Positions 45,663 through 54,900 of a DNA stretch of 64,000 nt are shown here, one piece after another. Source of the stretch: Isochrysis galbana (taxonomy: Eukaryota > Haptophyta > Isochrysidales > Isochrysidaceae); assembly GCA_018136815.1 (NCBI GenBank), contig CM030941.1, positions 2,772,984-2,836,983 of the forward strand, in the 5' to 3' direction. The translations under genes were made by a program, and so were the position numbers. Position 1 is the stretch's first letter; the number at the start of each line of letters is the position of its first letter. The notes below the pieces were generated by a model. That model saw only the letters and a program-made list of their open reading frames with translations. It did not search any database and had not been told where the DNA came from.

Positions 45663-46411
45663 ATGGGCGATGTGCACACCCGCTCATTCCGCGCCAAGCA
45701 CCAGGCGGTCTACTCATCCGCCGCCGATTGCGAGCGGTACGACCAACAGCTTTGCAGGAGGCAGGACTTCCAGGCGAACCTGCTCGGCAGATTGCACGTC
45801 GAGCTGGGCCTTACGCGAGAGACGAGGGTTCTCGATCTGGGTGCGGGCTCAGGCAAGCTTAGCCGGCTGCTCGCACCCCACGTCGGGCCGATTGTGGCGC
45901 TTGACCGCTCAAGGGTGATGTGCCGCGTCGGCCAAGATTCGCTTGAGCGTGACAGCCACCCAGCAGTTGGTTTTGTGGCTGCTGATCAGCGGTCGATACC
46001 GCTCAGGGACGGTTGCGTCGACCTGGTCGTGGCCGGGTGGTCGGTCTCAGCAATCAAAGCAGAGCTTGAGGAATGGGATCGTAGCACAGGTAGGCTGCAA
46101 CCGTCGAGGAGCGCGCTCTCATTTCGCGAGAGCTGCGACAGGCTTTTACTCATTGCTTCCGAATGTCTACAGGTCTTGCCGACGAGTCCGTCTGGCGTGA
46201 AGAAGTTGACCGATGCATCCTCGAGATGGAGCGCGTGCTAGCTGATGGTGGACACATCTACATATTTGAGAGTCAAGGCACTGCGAGCGCTGAGCCGAGG
46301 CGGCGTGGATCTCATTTATATGAGCATTTACGCACACGGGGCTTCGAGGAGTCGTGCATAAGGACAGACTATCGTTTCGATAGGAAGGATGAGGTGCGCA
46401 TGAACTACTAA
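45663..46411 (+). CDS. Class I SAM-dependent methyltransferase
   Basis: Exons 45663-46089 and 46173-46411 with an 83-nt GT-AG intron, giving 221 residues. Motif I is VLDLGAGSGKLSRLLAP (about residue 57), followed by an acidic strand end (VALDRS), a D-rich motif (FVAADQRSIPLRDGCVDLVV) and, after the intron, ILEMERVLADGGHIYIFE, the usual strand before the last helix of UbiE/Methyltransf_11 enzymes. The N-terminus HTRSFRAKHQAVYSSAADCE may form a cap over the cofactor. The substrate cannot be told. The frame change inside the last part of exon 1 shows the intron is real. Confidence 0.82.
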
Positions 46412-47467
46412 GAGCCCCTATCTGGTGCAGGAAATCATCTCAGCATCATGCACATGAGTCTGCACATGAGTCCCACACCGATTGCCCGATCGCTACAGGC
46501 ACTCGAGACGCTTCTCTTCTTCTTTGGCCGGGGTGTCGCGATGCGAGCAGAGAAGCAGCTCTCATCGGTGGAATCGAAGTCGGAGTGTATCATCGCTGAG
46601 TGCACTGGCGTTTGGAAGAGGAGAAGAGCGATGAGAGATGATATTTTGAGAAATGCAGGTTGACACAAGCCGCCAGCACTAGGTGAAAATTTTTAATTTT
46701 GATGGGAACAATTAGCCCGGTCACTCACTCTTTTAAACACTATTTTCCACCTCCCCCGGGGTGTCTAAGGATTCCCCCCACCTGCCCCGGCAACTGTCTC
46801 CCCCATCCCCACGAACCCTCTCCCTTTCACCAAAGGCAATGGCGTCGATATGAGTGTGAGTGACCCCTCCCTTGCCCCGCGCGTGGCGTGTGGCGATCTA
46901 TTTTGGAAGAAAGGTCACGGGTTCCGTGTTCCGTCAAATATGGGACAGACTCAAGTTGAGCCATCAAATGTCCATAGTCAATTTATGATAAAAAACTCAA
47001 AGCATTTTAATATATTAAAATCGCGCAATTTATCGTGGCTAATAAAACCCCCCCAAAAAACTTCTTAATAATCTCGCCGCGCGCGCGACCCGCTGCACCT
47101 GCACAGCATCGAGCATAAAAAAACCTTTTAATATCCTTACCGCACTCGTGGCGAATGGAACCACTACCTACTAACCGAGGGATTTTGCAGAGCGCACAGA
47201 GCGCAGAGCTGAAACTCTGCTTGAAAGGTGGTTGGTGGTTGGAAGAGCGCACGGAGTTTCAACAATGGCGCCAACGCGAGAAAAACCCGTAAACCCGTTG
47301 GTTTGTTTGGTTCGACTCCCCTGAAGTGAAAGAAACTCCGCAAGGTGGTTTACGAGATGGCCGCTACGACGGTGCGAGCGTGGCACTTCTCTCTCGCCCC
47401 CCACGCCCTCTCGTCCTCTTGCCTCTTGCTTGACCTGTGCCGCGGCTGCGCCACCTCGGCTGCAGCC
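46412..47467. other. Intergenic region
   Basis: No gene is supported. AT-rich text at 46940-47160 contains ACTTCTTAATAATCTCGCCG, echoed in reverse near 21178-21195 (CGAGAATATTAAGAAGT), and a partial copy of the dispersed repeat seen at 44936. Inverted words around CGCACAGAGCGCAGAG and AAACCCG lie at 47190-47300. Confidence 0.4.
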
Positions 47468-48022
47468 ACCTGAACATGTTCACGCCCACCTGAACATGTT
47501 CACGCCCGCACCTGAACATGTTCACGCCCGCACGCCTGAACATGTTCACGGCCGCGCACGCCTGAACATGTTCACGGCCGCGCACGCCTGAACATGTTCA
47601 CGGCCGCGCACGCCTGAACATGTTCACGGCCGCGCACGCCTGAACATGTTCACGGCCGCGCACGCCTGAACATGTTCACGGCCGCGCACGCCTGAACATG
47701 TTCACGGCCGCGCACGCCTGAACATGTTCACGGCCGCGCACGCCTGAACATGTTCACGGCCGCGCACGCCTGAACATGTTCACGGCCGCGCACGCCTGAA
47801 CATGTTCACGGCCGCGCACGCCTGAACATGTTCACGGCCGCGCACGCCTGAACATGTTCACGGCCGCGCACGCCTGAACATGTTCACGGCCGCGCACGCC
47901 TGAACATGTTCACGGCCGCGCACGCCTGAACATGTTCACGGCCGCGCACGCCTGAACATGTTCACGGCCGCGCACGCCTGAACATGTTCACGGCCGCGCA
48001 CGCCTGAACATGTTCACGGCCG
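47468..48022. repeat. Palindrome array 1, 26-bp units
   Basis: About 22 tandem copies centred on TGAACATGTTCA, a perfect 12-base palindrome. The first few units are shorter, then the 26-bp unit CCTGAACATGTTCACGGCCG plus CGCACG repeats with almost no variation. There is no spacer diversity, so it is a satellite and not a CRISPR array. Confidence 0.95.
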
Positions 48023-48752
48023 CTGACGAATTGGGATGGCCCTTAGGGCCTGAGGGCAATGAGGAAGGTGGCAAGCCGGCGGCAGGCGCGGCTGAGGAGA
48101 CGGCTTCGGAGACGATGACGGGCTGAAGCCCGTCAGCAGAGGAAGGCGGGCAGGCGGGCTTGAGCGAGGGCGAGGACGGCGGCGAGAACGACATGGAACG
48201 AGCGGCGAGAGGCGAGGGCGAGTGAGAGGAGGGCTGTGATGGCAGGGGCTGGCGAGGCGAGGCGAGTTTGTTGGGTACGAGTGTTACGAGAGCGAGAGCG
48301 ACGAGAGCGAGAGCGACGGATGACGACTGACGACAGGACGACGGACAACGACACCCAGGAAAACACTCCGACTCTCGCCCCACGACTTTCTCACATAACT
48401 CGACTGAAATCAAACCCAAACACTCCGATCAGACAACGACGGACGACGATCAAAGGGCGATCTGTCGACGATCTTGTCTGGAACGGGAATCGCACCATAA
48501 CGGAATCGAGGGGCAATCTTGCGACGCAGGATTCCAAGAGACTTACCGAATAAGACGAGAGAAGTGCGATATGCTTAAGGGGGAGGTACGAAGAGGTCGT
48601 AAATTAAACATGATTGCCCCCAGAAGCAGATAAAGAAACGCAGGGGAGATAGCAAATCAAACCTATTTGCGAGGCGCCTGGGAGGAAGAAAGGTGGGGAA
48701 ACTTCCCTTCTCTTTCGAGAGAAAGAGAGAGGGCGCTCCACAACCCACGATC
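48023..48752 (-). mobile_element. LTR/leader relic between the two arrays
   Basis: The part 48120-48480 matches the relic at 24447-24785 in reverse orientation over about 330 bases at high identity, including the GTAACACTCG boundary. On both sides the palindrome arrays resume, so the relic either inserted into one array or separates two related ones. It is broken; no coding domain remains. Confidence 0.6.
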
Positions 48753-49294
48753 CCGGCCGCGCACGCCTGAACATGTTCACGGCCGCGCACCTGAACATGT
48801 TCACGCCCGCGCACCACGCCCGCGCACGCCTGAACATGTTCACGCCCGCGCACGCCTGAACACGTTCACGCCAGCCTGAACATGTTCACGCCCGCGCACG
48901 CCTGAACACGTTCACGCCCGCCTGAACACGTTCACGCCCGCCTGAACACGTTCACGCCTTCACGCCCGCCTGAACACGTTCACGCCCGCCTGAACACGTT
49001 CACGCCCGCCTGAACACGTTCACGCCCGCCTGAACACGTTCACGCCCGCCTGAACACGTTCACGCCCGCCTGAACACGTTCACGCCCGCCTGAACACGTT
49101 CACGCCCGCCTGAACACGTTCACGCCCGCCTGAACACGTTCACGCCCGCCTGAACACGTTCACGCCTTCACGCCCGCCTGAACACGTTCACGCCCGCCTG
49201 AACACGTTCACGCCCGCCTGAACACGTTCACGCCCGCCTGAACACGTTCACGCCCGCCTGAACACGTTCACGCCCGCCTGAACACGTTCACGCC
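48753..49294. repeat. Palindrome array 2, mostly 20-bp units
   Basis: About 25 copies related to array 1. The first few keep TGAACATGTTCA and the CGCGCACG spacer; the rest are the 20-bp unit CGCCTGAACACGTTCACGCC with the central AT changed to AC and a shorter spacer. CGCCTTCACGCC interruptions occur at about 48955 and 49162. Confidence 0.95.
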
Positions 49295-50750
49295 TTTGAG
49301 TGGGCCCTTTTGTGTGTTGGTGTTTGTGGTGTTGGGCCCATTGGGCCGGCGCTTTGCTTGTCGCTTGTACGCCCACGGCGCGCTTGTCGCCCCGTTCCTC
49401 AACGTGCCAGCGGAGAGAGTCCCCCCCATACTGTCTCCATCGGTGCCGCTGTCCCTCTGCTCCGGGGGCCCAAGTCTGTTCATTGGCCATTGCCCTGCTT
49501 TGAAGCGTAATCCCCTCATGGGGGCCATGCTTGAGATGGTGCCGGGCCAGCCCCTCGTGCCGGGGCACGAGGGGCACGGTATCGCGGCAGTGTAGGGTCC
49601 CGGCCCGGAGGTCTTCCCTAATGGATCGTCCCACTTGTGTCTTGTGTCTTGTGTGGTGTGGCTGGTGTGGCTGTGGGTGGTGGTGTGGGTGTGCTGCATG
49701 CTGGCTGCTGCCAGCATGCAGGCTGTGATCTTGTTGGTCTCTGTGATGCGCGGGCGAGGCCCGCTGGCTCCTGTGCCCACCTGGCCGGGGGGGGCCATCC
49801 TGGCGCGGTCGCTTCGGCGACAGCAGCGTGTCCATCAAGCCCTCGTCCATCGCAGCGAGGGCAGCGGCAGCGAGGGAGGGCGGCGGCGCGCGCTCCATGA
49901 CCCTATCAGTTTACTGATAGTTGAGTGTGGGTGCTCCTATGCTCTATGTTTTTATACTCAAATGGGAAATGGGTGTGGGGGGGGTGAAAGAAAAAAGCCT
50001 GAGCCTCACTCAGGTTTCACCTTCTCGGAGAGGAGTTGGTGCCAGCGGGGGGAGGGGACGAGGCGCCTCCCCCATGTGAACTAAGTATAAACTTAGTTGA
50101 CTACGGCACCACACAGCACATACATAGCACATAGCCCGCCAATACTCTGAGAACCACAACACGTGCAGGCACAATTGCCAAAGAGAGAAATAACTTATCA
50201 CTTTTGCGGAGGCATTAAAAGCGCCAGAATTGATGGCGAGTCTCGTTGGGCCAACGCCTACCATGACCATGGTGCCACGATCCGTCGGCATTAGAAGCGT
50301 GCGAGGGATACGTGATTGAAGAAGACCCGTGAAGAATCAGCAGAAGTACGGCACAAGCACAACACCTGGCGCACGACAATGCATGCCTCTGGGCACACAC
50401 AACTGTGGAAGGGGATCAGGCTCAGAGACAATCGAGTGAAGAGATTGCCATCCACGCCAGACGGAGATGCCAATGATGAGCACGTCGAGCGGAGACGAAC
50501 GCACCCAAGAGCGCAGGATTCACGCAATGACGGAGCTCTCGGGCTGAGCACCAGGGCCCAAGATGCGGGCATTGCTAGCGAGAAGCTTCCAAGGTCTCCG
50601 CGCAAGTAAGCTTGCGCCGGAGAGCCCTGTGTCTACGTAGCAGAAAGCGACCACATACGGTGCAGATCAGCTATCTTTCACCTCGTGGCGAGTACAAAAC
50701 GCGGAGGAGCATAAGAAGCCTTGTATCTTTGCGTGGGGCCCTCAGGGAAC
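49295..50750. other. Intergenic region with palindromes
   Basis: No gene is supported. CTATCAGTTTACTGATAG (49903-49920) and AACTAAGT-ATAA-ACTTAGTT (50079-50098) are strong palindromes. The first lies just upstream of a minus-strand frame starting MERAPPPS (49898 downward), which resembles only in its start the frames at 30810 and 42930. Confidence 0.45.
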
Positions 50751-51903
50751 TCAACGCCCTTGGCCCACCAAGTCTGCCTCCTCCGAGTCGCCTATCGTTC
50801 CAATTTGCAAGTTTTCCAACTTTGCAGTTATAACTGGGCCGTAATCAACAACGAGTGGGAAGAGGACGTCGTGGATGATTCGGTAGAAGGTTTGGACCTT
50901 CTCTTCGTCGTTACGCTTCCACTCCGCCATAGTAGCCGGGTTTAGGCCATGGTTGACGGCCTCTTCATTAACGAATCCCAAAAAGTTTTGCAACGACCTA
51001 CGAGACGAAGCAGGTTTCCGGTAGACAGGTTCACAGGTATGAGTGGGTATGTGTAGGCATGCGCAGCGGGAGCATAGCAGGACTCTCGGCTCCCATTTGG
51101 AGACGGGCCGAGCACGTGGCACTGCGTGCCGTGCAGATTGTCCTAGATACGCACCGGAAATAGTCATGATCGTGGATCAAGAGATCAATCTGGGCGGGCG
51201 CGAGCATCCGCCCAATGGCGCTGACAACGGAGGCGTGGAAAGTCTCCGACTCGTCCTCAGCAATACCGCTGGGCTTGCCCATGACGGCGATGATTCCATC
51301 GGCCCAGTTCTCCGCCTTTTCCAGGATGGCCGCCTGGACGGGCTGTGTGAGGAGGATATGACGCACTATCGGTGCCCGGATCTCCGGGTTCAGAACGAGG
51401 GTCGGATCAGCAATGAGGGCAAAGCCACCCGGCGCGGTCATCAGGGCCGGAAGGAGGGCAGTGATGAGACTGTCCTGCATGAAACCTCCACCTTTACCGC
51501 CGCCTCCCGCTCCACCACTAACGGCTGGGCCCACGAGTGCAGCAAGGGCCGCAGCACCATTTCCCTTTCCGCCTCCAGCTCCTCCTCCGGCGGCACCCCC
51601 TCCGATGAGCGAAGGCAGCGCTGCGGCAAGAGATCCGGCTCTCGTCCCGGCCGTGGCACCCTCTGCAGTGTCCCGCTCGCCGAACTTAGTGAGCAGTGCA
51701 CCAGCCAGCCCGGCTTCGGAGGAGGAGGATGGTGCCGAGGTTTGATGTGAGGCAGCAGAGGAAAGGCGGCTGATCCAGTCGGTGGCCTCGCGGTGGGCGA
51801 CGGGGAGTGGCGCGTCGAGCTCACGCCGCGTCTCCGCATCCGCCACTGGCGCGCCCGTGGCGAGCGGGAGGAGGAGGAGGAGCGGCAGGCAGGGCGAGCG
51901 CAT
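50751..51903 (-). CDS. Predicted secreted Gly/Ala-rich protein, unknown
   Basis: Exons on the minus strand are 51903-51155 and 50997-50751 with a 157-nt GT-AG intron, giving 331 residues. I do not recognise the family. Residues 1-17 (MRSPCLPLLLLLPLATG) are a clear signal peptide, so the protein should enter the secretory route. A Gly/Ala-rich low-complexity stretch at about residues 95-140 (GGGAAGGGAGGGKGNG) follows. The second half is helical-looking and normal in composition (LNPEIRAPIVRHILLTQPVQ, MLAPAQIDLLIHDHDYF, and after the intron LQNFLGFVNEEAVNHGLNPA, KVQTFYRIIHDVLFPLVVDY). The frame change at the intron and the good composition on both sides support a real gene. CT-rich DNA lies directly upstream on its strand. 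Confidence 0.65.
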
Positions 51904-52182
51904 GAGGGGGGGGGGAGGGGGGGAGGGAAGGGGGGAGAAAGAAGGTTGGGTGGGGGGTGGGGGTGGGGGGGGGGGGTCTCAAGAGAGTAAAGGTGAAGGT
52001 GGAGCCGGGGGGCGGGGGGGAGGTAGAGAGAGGGGTAAAAGGGACGGAGGGAGAGAATGAATGACTCAAGAAAGAAAGCGGAGGGGGGGTTGAGACCATG
52101 GGTGAGGTCCACCACGTGGGAAGTGGTACCACTGGTGGGAGGTATAAAAAGAGGTGGACAGAGAGAGAGAGAGAGAGAGTCG

Positions 52183-52245
<63 letters not shown>

Positions 52246-52540
52246 GAGGAGAGACGGCGGCGGGACGACCACAGACAGAGAGACCCACACAGCAGCAGCC
52301 GCCAGCGGTGTCGTATCATAAAGTAACAGCGAGAGAGAGGAGATATCTCCTGCCTGCCACGGATGACTGAGGAAGGCTGAGAGAGAGGAGGGGAAGAGAG
52401 AGAGGGAGGGAGGGAGGGAGGGAGAGAGAGGGAGGGAGAGAGAGGAGAGAGAGAGAGAGAGAGACAGACAGGAAGAGAGAGAAGAGAGAGAGGGGTGCTC
52501 TCCTTCTCTGCCCGCGCCACCCCCCGCCGCCACCTTCTCC
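51904..52540 (-). promoter_or_regulatory. CT-rich tract upstream of the secreted-protein gene
   Basis: On the gene strand this is pyrimidine-rich with C runs (51907-51980) and a CT dinucleotide run (about 52160-52240). GA words continue on the plus strand to 52500. It is a microsatellite by composition and sits where a promoter or 5' UTR would be. Confidence 0.35.
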
Positions 52541-52595
52541 CCCTCTCTCTCTAACGTCTACTTTTACCTCCGGGAGATGAGCCTTTCTTTCTCTG

Positions 52596-54526
52596 TGTAG
52601 AGGGGTCTGGAAAATCATATCTAAAGTACCCGGATAGCGGTGCTTGTTCTCTCCCTTAGAGAGAGCGAGCAGAGGGCGGACACTAAGCTTTATAGGTACG
52701 TAGGAGCGTAGGCTGTGTACCTTTGCGTATCCCTGTGCGTATCCGTATTTTGGTATTGTTCGAATAGAGCGCGTGGGACAGCCGTGGGCAGGCCCATACC
52801 GGGACGAGATGACGAGATCGGAGGACACCTAATGAAGCGTACACCAAGGCACATGGGGACTATGAGTCCCTTCTAATACAAAACTCCATACACTCCCCCA
52901 CAGCATGACACTGATGCTGCCTTGAGGACAAGGAAGGACGGACTCAGTCCGAAGACTGGAAGGGCTAATATCATATGCATCAATCAGAATTGAGAAGTGT
53001 AGCCCGGTGACGATAGAAGGTTGTCTTATCGAGACATTTGGTGAAGATATTAGATATCCGCTGTCATTTGTCCAGTTCTCTAGTACCAATCCAAATACCA
53101 AATAGGAACTGATATCTTGTGGAGATATTGTTCTCGTTCTCGAGCGTACAGTAGCCAACGCTCATAATGGCGATTGCGAGCGGTGACTCCAGGATTCTTA
53201 ATCGAGTCACGAGCAGCGGAATTGTCAGTATCAGTATGAATGCCAATAGGTAGTAGGGCGTGGAATTACCCCCCAAGAGCGCTATCTAGATAGAAGTAGA
53301 TAGTGCCAAATTGCTATCTAGTTAGATATAGATAGTGCCCGGCGCTATCTAGCTATCTAGTTAGATGTAGATAGTTGATTTTCCGGCCTGATATCTAGAT
53401 ATCTAGGTCCGAGCAAATATAAGTAGCAAGTATATTTGTACATACGGGGGGGGGGTATGACTAGAGCCCCCCGCCCAAAAACCGGGAAAGTGTGGGCCCG
53501 CGATACTGCTCAACCGGGACGACTAGGACAAATACTCAAATACTTGGCACTCCCCGTGGAAACCAATCTAGATCTGAATGTGCTGCAATGGTGGAGGAAG
53601 GCGCGCGACCACAGCCTGCCGGCTGATCGGCTGATCCTGCGACGGGACGGCCAGCGGGCCTGCCGACCTTGGCGACTATGGAGCGCGACAGTACTTGGGC
53701 CGCCTTGCTAGCTTGGCGGGTCTTGAGCGCATGTTGCATGATCTCGAAAACCGGCCACTTGCACAATGACCTGAAGGCCTCTCAAAGCGACGAGCGACGA
53801 GACGCTCGAGCATGCTCTTATAGTTGCAGTGAATTACGACTGAACGCCGCCGCCCTGAGCTTGTTTTGGCCTGTTGTCATCCGCGCGCCCGAGCTTGTTT
53901 TGGCCTGCTGTCATTTGTCTGTCTCCGCTGTACGCACACACGCACACACGCGCGCGCGCCCAGAGGCAACTATCTAGTAATTAACAAGGTTTCGGCCGAT
54001 TGCTAACTAGTTAGATGTAGATAGTGCCTCGGCGCTATCTTGTTAGATATAGATCGATAGTGAAAATGCGGCCTAGATAGGTGAATATCTAGATATTTGG
54101 CTATCTAGTTCCACGCCTTAATAGGTAGCGATCGAGGAAGATCAACGAACTCGAACAGATGTAACATAAAGCGTAGATCGTAGATCCCGGGCCGCTAAAG
54201 CATATATGGCGGTCTCGGCCTCAGCAGAAGACTGCGCAACAATAGTCAGCTTTTCCTTGAACGAAATGAGATGGCCGCTCCCCCATACATAAGAGCGCAG
54301 CCTGCAAATGGTTAAGGCATGGATCCCCATGAAGAATCAGCGTAGATGTCGAGCTTATCAACAGTTCCATCATAGGTTAACCCGAGGTGACGGGAGTGGT
54401 GCAATTAGCACAAGACGACTAAGGCAGCCTCATAGCAATCCGGAGATGGGTCGTGCATAAATTGACATAGGGACGAAACATAGAAAGCAACATCCGGTCG
54501 CGTAATGGTGATCTATAGAAGTGGCT
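52596..54526 (-). mobile_element. Ty1/copia relic with candidate 3' LTR
   Basis: On the minus strand, 54129-54526 and 52893-53253 carry the RNase H part of a Ty1/copia pol (SFKEKLTIVAQSSAEAET-like text, then ADIFTK-type words near 53040). A candidate 3' LTR follows at 52596-52892; it starts TGTATGG after a G-rich tract and ends CTACA. The relic is broken, with several interruptions, and is split by the hAT-like element at 53254-54120. The 5' part is missing; a Ty3/gypsy fragment abuts it at 54527. Confidence 0.65.
53254..54120. mobile_element. hAT-like non-autonomous transposon, 867 bp
   Basis: The ends are TAGGGCGTGGAA and, read inward from the right, TAAGGCGTGGAA (11 of 12 match). ATAGGTAG flanks both sides exactly (53246-53253 and 54121-54128), the 8-bp duplication typical of hAT. 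Both subterminal zones carry many copies of CTATCTAG/TAGATAG and TAGTTAGAT in both orientations, as hAT transposase-binding regions often do. No transposase is encoded. It sits inside a Ty1/copia relic, so it is younger than that insertion. Confidence 0.85.
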
Positions 54527-54900
54527 TGCGTCGAACGCGTATCGGACGCTACCGTCCCCAACCTACATGGGCCGGACGGCCTTCCTCTCATCACTAGGGG
54601 CCGGGCTAGCCTCGTCTTCTCCTTGTCCGGTCGCCTCTTCCGTCATTCGTTCGCGGTCATCGAAGGAAACCCGATGCTTCTGCTTGGGAATGGTTTTTTG
54701 GCCGCCCACTACTCCGCTACCATTTCTCTCGACCCCGCGAGCTCGGAGGGAAGCCTCCGCCTCCGTCCGGCCTCTGGCGATTCAGAAGACTCTTCAAGAG
54801 TCCTCTCCGAATGTGTAGTCAGAGTTTCCACGGCGCCGCCCCCAGTCGCGGACTCCGGCTTCGTCGGAGCTATCTCGATGTCACCCGGTCAACCGCTGAC
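54527..54900 (+). mobile_element. Ty3/gypsy fragment, protease region
   Basis: Nearly identical to the protease and downstream region of the large element at the right end of the window, in opposite orientation (HGPDGLPLITRGRASLVFSL, SFAVIEGNPMLLLGN). It is a short broken piece. The high identity suggests the family was active recently. It begins at the edge of the copia relic and stops just before a perfect hairpin at 54907-54931. Confidence 0.85.

Noticed and set aside
47468-49294. CRISPR array
   Set aside because: Units are direct tandem copies without unique spacers, in a eukaryotic context and with no cas-like gene.
49248-49898. 216-residue minus-strand frame starting MERAPPPS
   Set aside because: His/Gln/Arg-rich and running into the satellite array; kept only as part of the palindrome observation.
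51441-52520. 359-residue minus-strand frame
   Set aside because: CT-repeat translation plus an out-of-frame reading of the secreted-protein gene.
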